8,739 bases of DNA from an uncultured Mucilaginibacter sp. (GCA_946479225.1 CAMLFI010000085.1:1-8739), one strand, 5' to 3'. Positions 1 through 7,034 are shown, counted from the first letter of the stretch. Numbers and translations are program-made. The notes: generated from the sequence alone by a model not told the origin.

Positions 1-2239
1 CGCGGTCCATATTGGTTTTACCTGTATAAAAATAGTCGATATTAAACCCATCAAATATTAAACGCACCTCTTTGTTATTGATCGAATACAAACCGGGGCC
101 CCAAACAAAAAAGCCCTTAACCTTTTTTACCAACAACTCCTCCAGCGTCATTTTATCTGCTTTTACCAATTCCTCTTCATCAATTATCTGATCTGCCTCG
201 CCGGGTCCATTCAAATTTTTTGAGCCGGGTATAATTTTTTTAGCCTTAATGTTCGCTTCTTTAAGCACGTTTCCTTCGCCTCCGTAGTTAGACAACGCCC
301 TTTCTTCAGCTATTCTTGATCTCGAATTATTAAGTACAACGCTGTCGGTGTTCAGGTACCATGGTGTAGTGAAAGGGCTCTGATTGAACGCGGGTGGATT
401 AAACTCAGTCATGTCAATCTTTACGTTCATTTCCTTTCCCTTCTTGTTCCGCGCCTGTAATTTGAATATGGCCGTATCAACAGGGAATAAGCCTTTAAAA
501 GTAAAGCGCCCTATGTTATCTGTTAATGTATCTTTAAAAGTAAGCGGATGGTTGGCCACCAATACCACGTTTGATTTTTCAATCAGGCTGCCAAATGCTG
601 TTGTTACTCTGCCGGTAACAACAAACTCCTTTTCGGGTTTGTAAGCGTACGGTAATTTAGGATGAAAAACCTCCTGCCAGTTGTACCCCACCCAGCCCTG
701 TGTAAGCAACAGATTATCAAGATCGGTTTCTTTATTTGCAGTAAAATAATATCCCTGGCTCTCTATGTCACCTTTCAGATCAGACGTAAGCAACAGATTA
801 TTCAGGATATTGCTGCCCAGGCTATCTGGCTTAACCTGACTGTTATCGGTAACAGCTATAGAGAAATTGCCTTGTACCGGGCTGCCGTCCTGATCTTTTA
901 CTGTGATATTCAATGCTATGCTATCTCTTGTGGTGTAAGTCGCCTTATTTGTATTAACGTTGATATTTAAGTTATCATGATTATCAATAAAAACGATCCG
1001 CTCATTAAGCGGCTGATAATTGTTAAACAGTGTAAAGCGAGCTACTCCGGTAGGAAAGAGTTTTTTGTCGACAGAGATTTTTATGCTTTTATCTACATTC
1101 ATCGTTTTGGCAAAGCAAACCAGGACATTTGCCTGGGCTACTAAATTGTAAATACCTTTTGCATCAGGCGTAGCGGATACGATTACCTGTATTGAATCCT
1201 TGGTTTGTTTAACCGCTAAAGCAGTCCCGATTAATTTAACAGCGGGCAAAGCGTAAGCTTTAACAATACCATCCACCTTTGCTGAATAAATCTCGCCGGC
1301 AACAGGCGTAAACTCAAAACTACCCATGCCTGCATAGGCCGAAGTAAAAGCGGCTGCTTGTTTTCCCTTATTATCAACCACTTTACCTGATACAAAAACT
1401 CCCTTGCCATCTTCGCCAACGGCTTTGAAACCGATCTTTGATTTAAGGCCTGCTACCAAACTGCCACCTTCGGGCATAAACTGCACATCCGTGTTTTCTT
1501 TTCGGTTGATAAGCACAGGGATGTTTAACAATCCGCTACCAGCGGTTGTGGCTTGAATGCTTAATGCCTTTTCTCCTTCGGGTAGGACAAAGTTTACTTT
1601 AACAGAACCATCCGCACTTGTTACCACTTTATCCTTCGACAGGTTACGTTTACCATTCATCACCTTCAGTTCCATATCCCTAAAAGCCTGTATCCTGCCA
1701 TCAAGCAAACTAAACAGTAGCTCGGCCTCTACCTTATTGCCAACCTGCTTAAAATTGGCTTTAACCAAAAGCGGGTTATCTGCGCTTTTCGATATCGTAA
1801 TGCTTTTCTTGAAAATATAATCCTCGCCAAAGTTGCGCATCCAGTTGGTATAGGCACGCAGCGTATAAGTCCCATTAGGTATCTCCACACTATCCAAGGC
1901 AATGTCTCCCCAGGCCATTCCGCTTATTACGGGCACCATTATACGTTTGGCGCTTTTCCCTTGCTCGTTATCCAGTTCAACATAAAGCAAACCTGAGCGA
2001 AGGGATGGTGTCAGGTAATCGGCATTCAGTAGATATCCTTTAAAACGCAGAGTATCAACAACGCTATAGTATGGTTTATCTGTCTGCAGGTACAGCTTTT
2101 CAATAGGTTTTAGCTCGCGGATGTTAGTTAGTGCCATGGCGTAGTTGTTTAAATAAATAGACTGGCGAGTTTGTGCTTGCGCTGTTAAAGCTTTAAGCAT
2201 AACCAACAGACATGCTCCGATAAACCAGATTCCTTTCAT
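1..2239 (-). CDS. MG2 / carboxypeptidase-regulatory / TonB-plug-like large secreted protein (3' end outside window)
   Basis: The frame is open from the ATG at 2239 to the left edge (746 codons, no stop), so the C-terminus is missing. An N-terminal signal peptide is evident (MKGIWFIGACLLVMLKALTAQAQ), with probable cleavage after AQA. Residues about 45-145 look like an MG2 (macroglobulin-type) domain: KLYLQTDKPYY, then TYTLRAYTNWMRNFG near residues 120-135. Near 250 is VQFMPEGGSLVAG, and near 508-525 LLLTQGWVGYNW; both are typical of a large uncharacterised Bacteroidota family. Residues about 533-600 resemble a carboxypeptidase regulatory-like beta-sandwich (VVTGRVTTAFG...DNIGRFTFKG). From about 685 onward the sequence resembles a TonB-receptor plug (MTLEELLVKKVKGFFV...VRLIFDGFNID). 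This suggests an exported, cell-surface or outer-membrane-associated protein. It lies 64 bp downstream of the double-glycine peptide gene on the same strand, so a role in handling that peptide at the outer membrane is plausible but inferred. The start has an A-rich upstream (ACAAAAAA) and no Shine-Dalgarno sequence, as is usual in this phylum. Family membership is fairly sure; the biochemical function is unknown. Confidence 0.85.
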   Translation of the reverse strand, partial: MKGIWFIGACLLVMLKALTAQAQTRQSIYLNNYAMALTNIRELKPIEKLYLQTDKPYYSVVDTLRFKGYLLNADYLTPSLRSGLLYVELDNEQGKSAKRIMVPVISGMAWGDIALDSVEIPNGTYTLRAYTNWMRNFGEDYIFKKSITISKSADNPLLVKANFKQVGNKVEAELLFSLLDGRIQAFRDMELKVMNGKRNLSKDKVVTSADGSVKVNFVLPEGEKALSIQATTAGSGLLNIPVLINRKENTDVQFMPEGGSLVAGLKSKIGFKAVGEDGKGVFVSGKVVDNKGKQAAAFTSAYAGMGSFEFTPVAGEIYSAKVDGIVKAYALPAVKLIGTALAVKQTKDSIQVIVSATPDAKGIYNLVAQANVLVCFAKTMNVDKSIKISVDKKLFPTGVARFTLFNNYQPLNERIVFIDNHDNLNINVNTNKATYTTRDSIALNITVKDQDGSPVQGNFSIAVTDNSQVKPDSLGSNILNNLLLTSDLKGDIESQGYYFTANKETDLDNLLLTQGWVGYNWQEVFHPKLPYAYKPEKEFVVTGRVTTAFGSLIEKSNVVLVANHPLTFKDTLTDNIGRFTFKGLFPVDTAIFKLQARNKKGKEMNVKIDMTEFNPPAFNQSPFTTPWYLNTDSVVLNNSRSRIAEERALSNYGGEGNVLKEANIKAKKIIPGSKNLNGPGEADQIIDEEELVKADKMTLEELLVKKVKGFFVWGPGLYSINNKEVRLIFDGFNIDYFYTGKTNMDR

Positions 2240-2267
2240 TTTTTTGTTGCGAACTTATACTTATATT

Positions 2268-2293
2268 CAGGCATTACCTTTTGGTAATGCCTG
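2268..2293 (-). promoter_or_regulatory. Perfect 11-bp hairpin between peptide gene and MG2-family gene
   Basis: CAGGCATTACC (2268-2278) and GGTAATGCCTG (2283-2293) are exact reverse complements around a 4-nt loop. The flanking ATAT/ATAT can extend the stem past one bulged base. It begins 10 nt after the peptide stop codon. No T-tract follows on either strand, so it is not a canonical intrinsic terminator. It more likely protects the 3' end of the short peptide mRNA, or partly attenuates or marks a processing site, so that the peptide is made in excess of the downstream large protein. The structure is seen directly; its function is inferred. Confidence 0.7.
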
Positions 2294-2303
2294 ATATGTT
2301 ATG

Positions 2304-2531
2304 TTACCAATTTGAACAATACCCCCACCCTGAGTAATCACCTGGTGTCTCTTGACAATGAAACAAACTGTTGTCATCACATTGGTCAAAAAATGGGTTG
2401 GTGTTATCGTAAACAATACCGCACCAACTATCATTCAGGCAAGCACAATTGCCATGCAAATAACCGCCACTAATTTCTTTTAATTGTTCCTTTGACAGCA
2501 TGTTCCTGCCATTTAATTCTAATTTTTTCAT
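2304..2531 (-). CDS. Double-glycine leader, six-cysteine secreted peptide precursor (bacteriocin/RiPP-like)
   Basis: A 75-aa precursor. Residues 1-23 form a leader ending in LSKEQLKEISGG, the Bacteroidota version of the double-glycine leader that C39 proteases cleave during ABC export. The predicted core is residues 24-75 (52 aa). It holds six cysteines at 29, 31, 37, 51, 59 and 72, enough for three disulfides and beginning with a CxC. It has no lysine or arginine, seven acidic residues and about ten aromatic residues. It is therefore strongly acidic and rich in Gly, Asn and aromatics, unlike typical cationic antimicrobial peptides. It sits directly downstream (100 bp) of a VKOR-thioredoxin gene and upstream of an MG2/plug-like gene on the same strand, which points to a disulfide-stabilised exported peptide. 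ATG at 2531 is chosen because the leader starts there (MKKLELN). There is no Shine-Dalgarno sequence, only A/T-rich DNA. The peptide could be a bacteriocin, a signal or a surface factor; the sequence does not decide. The core itself is not a family I recognise. Confidence 0.85.
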   Translation of the reverse strand: MKKLELNGRNMLSKEQLKEISGGYLHGNCACLNDSWCGIVYDNTNPFFDQCDDNSLFHCQETPGDYSGWGYCSNW

Positions 2532-2631
2532 AATTATAGCTTAATTTCGCCTCTATTATCGGGTTGCGGCTTTCCCTATTCTGTTTTACCGAAGACAGAC
2601 AACTTATTGTTCGCGAAACAATTTTTTTGTA
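2532..2631 (-). other. Intergenic leader region between VKOR and peptide genes
   Basis: This 100-bp gap carries no gene and no TAnnTTTG-type promoter that I can find upstream of the peptide. It holds two short inverted repeats. One is at 2580-2599 (TCTGTTTT, loop ACCG, AAGACAGA); on the transcribed minus strand it has one C/A mismatch. The other is at 2606-2622. The peptide may be read through from the VKOR gene, or from a promoter too degenerate to see. Confidence 0.4.
2606..2628. repeat. Inverted repeat with TTCGCGAA core after VKOR stop
   Basis: ATTGTT (2606-2611) and AACAAT (2617-2622) flank CGCGA, ten bases past the VKOR stop codon. A run of seven T follows on the plus strand, so in the plus direction it resembles a weak intrinsic terminator, although no plus-strand gene lies upstream. 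In the minus direction it is only an AT-rich short hairpin. It could be a protein-binding palindrome or a chance structure. Confidence 0.35.
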
Positions 2632-4215
2632 TTATAAAAAATACTTAAGGTCTTTAACTTCATAGGAATACGGAAGCTTGCGCCCGTTAATAAATATCTG
2701 AGGTGTTCCGATAGTTTCTGTGCTATTGCACCATAACCTTTGCACCTCCAAATTTTCGTTAGCTCCTAACTCTGCAATAACCGGGTAGTTTTGTGCCCAG
2801 ATTGTATAATTTTTAAACTTCCGATCGTACCATTCGCTGATTGCGGCTTTTATGGACTGGCTATCATATTCTTTTTTAAGTGCCAGCATATGCGACGAAA
2901 CATGGGTAATAGTCTCTGCTGTATTGGGAGTAGAAAAAACCAGCTGTAGTTTAATATCCCGTCGTTCATTTATCCATTCATCAAGCGCTTTATGCGTTTC
3001 AGCACAATGGCCACAGTATGGATTTGATATTATTGTAATTATTTTTTCTGCTTCTTTATCTCCAATTATTATAGAGTGATCTTCCGAGAGCAACTGATGC
3101 TGTTGTTGCTCGTTCATTATTTTTTGAAAAACCATTAAGTTGTATTTGAACGTTCTTAATTGCTTTTTGAGCGTTGTTATAACCTGCAAATTTGATAAAA
3201 GTGGTTTAAGGGTTAGCCATATAAACACCGGTATAAAAAAATCCATAATCAGTATTAAAAATGTTTTCGCATCCGGCAGTTCTTTTATTGAGATTAAAAA
3301 AGGCCAAAAAGCAAAAAAATCCAACCATAATACAGCTTGTACCGAGCAACATAATATACACCATTGCTTAGCAACGCGCCACTGATAGTAAATAGAATAA
3401 ACCGTGTAGGGAAGAGCTGTTAAGCTGATTAATGCTAACATTTGCAGCAAATGCATGTTTTTGTTATTAAACAATAACACGATCCAGCTACCCGCAAAAT
3501 AAAAGAATCCCACCTCGCTCCAACTGATCCAGTCATTAATACTTGCAGCCCTTGAAGAAAGAATTGCATTGCAGTTTCTCGTGCTATCGTCTCCGCACAG
3601 TTTCTTTACAACGGAACTATTCGCATTTACACTTTGCATGAGTAAAACTATCGTAACCCCCAGTCCTGCTGATTTAAATATTGAAAGAAGTATAATACGT
3701 GAATCTATACCTTTCAAAAAAGATGAAAAACCAAATAAAAAGGCAATAAAAATTAGAGCTATTCCCGCAATGCCTGTAAATACACTCCATTTATTAAAAA
3801 CTTCTACCCATTTCTTTTTACGATAACCTGCTTCTCCACTGTTGTTGCTTTTCTCAGCAATTAATATCGTACCTCCGTACAAATCCTTAAATAAGCCGGC
3901 AGTTAGTTTTTGATTTTCCTTTTTTTCATTGGATGTTATCACATATTCCTCAGTTATGTGATTCACCAAAACAAAGCTGTCACGTATAAAGGATGCTATA
4001 AATGGGGTTGGCACATCATCAGTTATTAACTGTTCAAACGTAAGTTGATATGCTGCGTTAGGCACATTCCAGTTGTCTAAAACGTCACTAATACCAAGCA
4101 AGCTTGCATACAAAGGATGAATTTGCAATTCCTGATCAATAGCGGAAGCCGTAATCGGAATATTTAATTCCTTTAAATAGTGGGTTAGCACCCACTGTGT
4201 ATTGTCAATTTCCAT
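2632..4215 (-). CDS. C39-like / VKOR / thioredoxin fusion: membrane disulfide-forming protein
   Basis: A 527-aa fusion predicted to form disulfides outside the cytoplasm using quinone as oxidant. Residues about 1-125 resemble a peptidase C39 fold (SLLGISDVLDNW, VPTPFIASFIRDSFVLVN, LFKDLYGGTILIAE). There is no cysteine before residue 207, and the usual catalytic histidine position appears to be Ser (DSFVLVN), so it is not a protease. Hydrophobic segments lie at about 143-167, 174-196, 233-250, 255-278, 286-309 and 318-340. VKOR signatures are the loop cysteines C207 and C215, a serine at 221, and C286-I-L-C289 at the start of a helix. The C-terminal domain (about 380-527) is DsbA/thioredoxin-like, with C401-G-H-C404 and a cis-proline candidate at P505 (IGTPQIFING). 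Same-strand placement just upstream of a six-cysteine double-glycine peptide suggests that peptide is its substrate, with the degenerate C39 domain binding the leader; this is inference. The gene is AT-rich. It has no Shine-Dalgarno sequence. Confidence 0.9.
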   Translation of the reverse strand: MEIDNTQWVLTHYLKELNIPITASAIDQELQIHPLYASLLGISDVLDNWNVPNAAYQLTFEQLITDDVPTPFIASFIRDSFVLVNHITEEYVITSNEKKENQKLTAGLFKDLYGGTILIAEKSNNSGEAGYRKKKWVEVFNKWSVFTGIAGIALIFIAFLFGFSSFLKGIDSRIILLSIFKSAGLGVTIVLLMQSVNANSSVVKKLCGDDSTRNCNAILSSRAASINDWISWSEVGFFYFAGSWIVLLFNNKNMHLLQMLALISLTALPYTVYSIYYQWRVAKQWCILCCSVQAVLWLDFFAFWPFLISIKELPDAKTFLILIMDFFIPVFIWLTLKPLLSNLQVITTLKKQLRTFKYNLMVFQKIMNEQQQHQLLSEDHSIIIGDKEAEKIITIISNPYCGHCAETHKALDEWINERRDIKLQLVFSTPNTAETITHVSSHMLALKKEYDSQSIKAAISEWYDRKFKNYTIWAQNYPVIAELGANENLEVQRLWCNSTETIGTPQIFINGRKLPYSYEVKDLKYFL

Positions 4216-4224
4216 AAGGTAGGT

Positions 4225-4268
4225 TAAACGTTTGTTTAATTGGTAAATCTAAGTTAATCAAACGTTTA
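4225..4268. promoter_or_regulatory. Long inverted repeat (putative operator) upstream of VKOR-fusion gene
   Basis: Two 15-base arms, 4225-4239 (TAAACGTTTGTTTAA) and 4254-4268 (TTAATCAAACGTTTA), are reverse complements with one mismatch and a 14-bp spacer. Each arm contains the self-palindrome AAACGTTT. The inner end lies 9 bp before the VKOR start codon. The two palindromic half-sites 34 bp apart suit a dimeric or tetrameric regulator; alternatively the transcript could fold into a long hairpin over the ribosome-loading region. I could not assign a -33/-7 pair here with confidence. Confidence 0.55.
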
Positions 4269-4342
4269 GCTTCTCCAACTACATTTTTGAAAAACAGACG
4301 AATTGGTCAGTATTTATATCCTGGATAAAAAGGCAACGTTGT

Positions 4343-4379
4343 AAAAAAAAAAGCGACAGGCTATTAACCTATCGCTTTT
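4343..4379 (-). terminator. Intrinsic terminator of the Mo-hydroxylase operon
   Basis: Read on the minus strand, a 12-bp stem (AAAAGCGATAGG with CCTGTCGCTTTT, one T-G wobble) closes a 7-nt loop. It runs straight into ten consecutive T residues (4352-4343). It begins 21 nt after the stop codon of the molybdopterin-subunit gene. The A-run on the other side of the stem could also let it work bidirectionally. Confidence 0.92.
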
Positions 4380-4400
4380 AAACATATCTTATTTAACTTT

Positions 4401-6521
4401 TTATCCTAATTCAAAAGGTAACTTACGATACCTTTTGCCTGTAGCGGCAAAAATAGCGTTACCAACGGCAGGCGCTATCGGTGGTAAGCCGGGTTCGCCT
4501 AAACCTGTTGGTGGATCTTCTGATGGGACAAATTTTACTATTACCTCTATAGGCGCATCCTTCATGCGCATAAAGCGGTAAGTGTGGAAGTTGGTTTGTT
4601 CTACAGCTCCTTTATCAAAAGTAACCTTGCTAAATAACGCGTGACTTAAACCATCAACAATTGCACCTTCTACCTGGTTTTCGGCACCGCTTTGGTTAAC
4701 TACACGACCGCAGTTAATAGCACTGTAAACTTTTGTTACGCGCAGTTGGCCATTGGGCATTTTGGTTACTTCGGCAACATGTGCCGCGTAGGTAGAAAAC
4801 GAGTAATGCGAAGCAAAGCCTTGAAAAACATTAGGTTTTTTAGTTTTGCCCCAACCGCTCATTTGCACCACAAGATCAATTACACTCTTGTATTTAACCG
4901 GATCATAGCTTAGCGCACGCCCTACAGGTTGGGCTTTTCCCTTCTCTATAAGTTCCAGGCGCAGCGCTACCGGATCTTTCTTCATCTGATGGGCCAGCTC
5001 ATCAATAAAGCTTTCATCAGCAAAAGCTACAGAGTTGGCTGTTGGCGCACGCCATGCGCCGGTTTGTATATTGGTAGGCAAATTTTGATTATCTACTCTA
5101 AAATTGTTGATGCTGGCTGCCGGAAACGCATTAGCCGCTGCTGCTCCGCCACCGCTTAACACAGCTGCATTTAAATGCCATGCAGCAATTTCATTATTCG
5201 GGCCAATGGCCGCGCGATATTTAAACATAGATGCCGGGCGGTAAAAGTCTCCCTGCATATCATCCTCACGCATCCAAAGCATTTGTACAGGCACTTTAGC
5301 TGCTTGCGATATCAGTGCTGCCTCAACACCATTATCAGGTTTTAACTTTCTGCCGAAACCTCCGCCCTGCCTCGGCATTGCCAAAGTAACATTGGCTTCG
5401 GGAATACCTAATGCACGTGCAACTTCTGTACGCAAACTGCCGGGTACTTGAGTTGGACCATATAGTTCCGCTTTATCGCCTTTTACATCCGCAAAAAAGT
5501 TAAGCGGCTCCATATTAGCATGCGACAATGCCGGCGTTTCATAAACCGCTTCAATAATTTTATTGCTGCTGTCTTTTAAGGCAGCTTCTACATCGCCATC
5601 GTTACGCGCGGCGCGTTCAGGCGTTTTGCTTAACAATTCCGCAAATGCCGCGTTATGCTCAGTAGTGCTTTCTAACTTGCTTTTATCTTCCCACTCCACC
5701 TTAAGTGCCATCTTGCCCTTTTTAGCTGCCCATGTAGAAGTAGCTAATACAGCAACCACGTTACCTGCTTTTACCACATTTTTTACACCGGTAACCTTAC
5801 GCGCTTCGGTATCATCAAAAGATTTTAACGCTTTACCAAATGCAGGCGGGCGGGCCACAGCTGCAAACAGCATACCCTCACGGCGGGTATCAATACCGTA
5901 TAAGGGCTGACCGGTTACTATTTTATGGTTATCAATATTCGCTACACGTGTACCAATGATCTTGAAGTCCTTCGGATCTTTAAGCTTAACATCAGTAGGA
6001 ACAGGCAATAAAGCAGCTTTAGCGGCCAAATCGCCATAAGATAATTTACGCTTGCTTGGTTTATGAATTACCGTAGCATTCTCTGCGTAACACTCTTCGG
6101 CAGGTACGCCCCATTGTTGAGCGGCTGCCGTAACCAGCATTGTTTTCGCTGTAGCTCCGGCGGTGCGAATAGGCATATACCGGGTTCTCACCGCGCCACT
6201 GCCACCAGCAATTTGCGAGCCGTATTTCTTTTGGTCAAGCGGAGCCATTTCAACTTCCACATCATCCCATTTAACTTCAAGCTCTTCTGCAAGGATCATA
6301 GGTAGCGCGGTTTTAACGCCCTGCCCTATCTCCGGATTAGGCGACATCAACGTTACCACACCCTTTGAACTGATAGAAACATAGGCATTCGGCGCGAAAA
6401 CTGCATCAGCAGCATTGCCCAAAGCCGAATCGGCTATCATATTAAAGCCAACCAGCATACCGCCACCGGCTATTGACGTGATCTTTAAAAAGTTCCGTCT
6501 TGATGTTGATTGATCTATCAT
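4401..6521 (-). CDS. Mo-hydroxylase large (molybdopterin-binding) subunit, isoquinoline 1-oxidoreductase beta (IorB)-like, Tat-exported
   Basis: 706 aa from the ATG at 6521. An upstream in-frame ATG at 6593 lies inside the preceding gene and would bury the Tat signal, so it is rejected. The start overlaps the TGA of the [2Fe-2S] subunit (ATGA) and has a strong Shine-Dalgarno sequence. A twin-arginine signal is at residues 7-13 (SRRNFLK), followed by a glycine-rich hydrophobic stretch, so the complex is expected in the periplasm, folded with its cofactor. Aldehyde-oxidase/xanthine-dehydrogenase family signatures are QGGGFGRK (385-392), GAWRAP (488-493), and GLGEPGLPP with the likely catalytic Glu at 676. 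The large subunit hydroxylates its substrate at a Mo centre with water-derived oxygen and passes electrons to the [2Fe-2S] partner. Length and subunit split fit the IorB branch rather than three-subunit CO or xanthine dehydrogenases. The substrate cannot be read from sequence; an aldehyde or N-heterocycle is typical. No FAD subunit, cytochrome acceptor or XdhC-type maturation gene is in the window. Confidence 0.95.
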   Translation of the reverse strand: MIDQSTSRRNFLKITSIAGGGMLVGFNMIADSALGNAADAVFAPNAYVSISSKGVVTLMSPNPEIGQGVKTALPMILAEELEVKWDDVEVEMAPLDQKKYGSQIAGGSGAVRTRYMPIRTAGATAKTMLVTAAAQQWGVPAEECYAENATVIHKPSKRKLSYGDLAAKAALLPVPTDVKLKDPKDFKIIGTRVANIDNHKIVTGQPLYGIDTRREGMLFAAVARPPAFGKALKSFDDTEARKVTGVKNVVKAGNVVAVLATSTWAAKKGKMALKVEWEDKSKLESTTEHNAAFAELLSKTPERAARNDGDVEAALKDSSNKIIEAVYETPALSHANMEPLNFFADVKGDKAELYGPTQVPGSLRTEVARALGIPEANVTLAMPRQGGGFGRKLKPDNGVEAALISQAAKVPVQMLWMREDDMQGDFYRPASMFKYRAAIGPNNEIAAWHLNAAVLSGGGAAAANAFPAASINNFRVDNQNLPTNIQTGAWRAPTANSVAFADESFIDELAHQMKKDPVALRLELIEKGKAQPVGRALSYDPVKYKSVIDLVVQMSGWGKTKKPNVFQGFASHYSFSTYAAHVAEVTKMPNGQLRVTKVYSAINCGRVVNQSGAENQVEGAIVDGLSHALFSKVTFDKGAVEQTNFHTYRFMRMKDAPIEVIVKFVPSEDPPTGLGEPGLPPIAPAVGNAIFAATGKRYRKLPFELG

Positions 6522-6985
6522 TTCGCTACCCCTCCTTTCTCTGCTGCCAAATGAATGGCTTTGCGGATGCGGTAATGCGTACCACAACGGCATATATTGT
6601 TCATAGCCGCGTCAATATCCGCATCAGTTGGTTTTGGTTTTGTTTTTAATAACGAAGCAGCCGCCATTATCTGGCCCGCCTGGCAATAACCGCACTGCGC
6701 AACATCAATTTCTTCCCATGCTTTTTGTAAAGGATGGTTGCCATCCGGGCTAAGTCCCTCTATAGTGGTTATCTTATTTTTGCCCACCGATGCCACCTGT
6801 AACTGGCATGAGCGTGTTGCAGTTCCATTAACATGAATGGTACAGGCGCCGCATTGTGCAATACCGCAACCAAACTTAGTGCCTACTAAGTTTAAATGAT
6901 CACGCAATACCCATAACATCGGGGTATCCGGATCAGCTTCAACGGTCATGGTCTTGCCGTTGACAGAAAGGTTATAACTGGCCAT
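6518..6985 (-). CDS. Mo-hydroxylase small [2Fe-2S] subunit, isoquinoline 1-oxidoreductase alpha (IorA)-like
   Basis: 155 aa, the usual length for this subunit. An N-terminal plant-ferredoxin-type domain carries C40, C45, C48 and C60 ([15 protein letters not shown]). A C-terminal helical domain carries the second cluster ligands C98, C101, C132 and C134 ([21 protein letters not shown]). All eight ligands are present, so both [2Fe-2S] clusters should form. It relays electrons from the molybdenum subunit encoded immediately downstream (4-bp overlap). It has no signal peptide of its own, so it would have to travel with the Tat-signalled partner as a preassembled complex. The start at 6985 sits about 18 bp after a good -7 element, which implies a very short mRNA leader with no Shine-Dalgarno sequence. 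Confidence 0.96.
   Translation of the reverse strand: MASYNLSVNGKTMTVEADPDTPMLWVLRDHLNLVGTKFGCGIAQCGACTIHVNGTATRSCQLQVASVGKNKITTIEGLSPDGNHPLQKAWEEIDVAQCGYCQAGQIMAAASLLKTKPKPTDADIDAAMNNICRCGTHYRIRKAIHLAAEKGGVAK
6531..6538 (-). promoter_or_regulatory. Strong Shine-Dalgarno site for molybdopterin subunit
   Basis: On the minus strand AAAGGAGG lies 9 nt before the ATG at 6521, inside the last codons of the small subunit (EKGGVAK). It fully matches the 16S anti-Shine-Dalgarno core. It decides the start of the downstream gene and contrasts with the other starts in this window, which have A-rich leaders and no such site. Confidence 0.9.
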
Positions 6986-7002
6986 ATCATTAAGTTTATT
7001 CC

Positions 7003-7034
7003 CAAATATAAAAATTTACGGTCTTAGTTATCAA
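7003..7034 (-). promoter_or_regulatory. Bacteroidota-type promoter for the Mo-hydroxylase operon
   Basis: On the minus strand, TTG (7034-7032) is followed after 21 bp by TATATTTG (7010-7003). This matches the phylum's TTG / TAnnTTTG pattern for the primary sigma factor. Transcription would begin around 6996, leaving a leader of roughly ten nucleotides before the ATG at 6985. Confidence 0.7.

Noticed and set aside
384..1820. Plus-strand reading frames at 384-644, 662-970 and 1557-1820, and a minus-strand frame at 1231-1419
   Set aside because: They are out-of-frame shadows of the large MG2-family gene, which is open across the whole region with recognisable family motifs.
2606..2628. Firm terminator call for the hairpin after the VKOR stop
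   Set aside because: The T-run is on the plus-strand side, opposite to the direction of transcription, and the stem is only six AT-rich pairs.
2632..4215. Calling the N-terminal domain an active C39 protease that cleaves the neighbouring peptide
   Set aside because: There is no cysteine in the first 206 residues, so the catalytic nucleophile is missing.
4692..6384. Several plus-strand reading frames opposite the molybdopterin subunit
   Set aside because: No family motifs, and they lie antisense to a gene with clear conserved signatures.
6522..6593. In-frame upstream ATG giving a 730-aa molybdopterin subunit
   Set aside because: It lies within the small-subunit gene, adds 24 residues ahead of the Tat motif, and ignores the strong Shine-Dalgarno and ATGA overlap at 6521.
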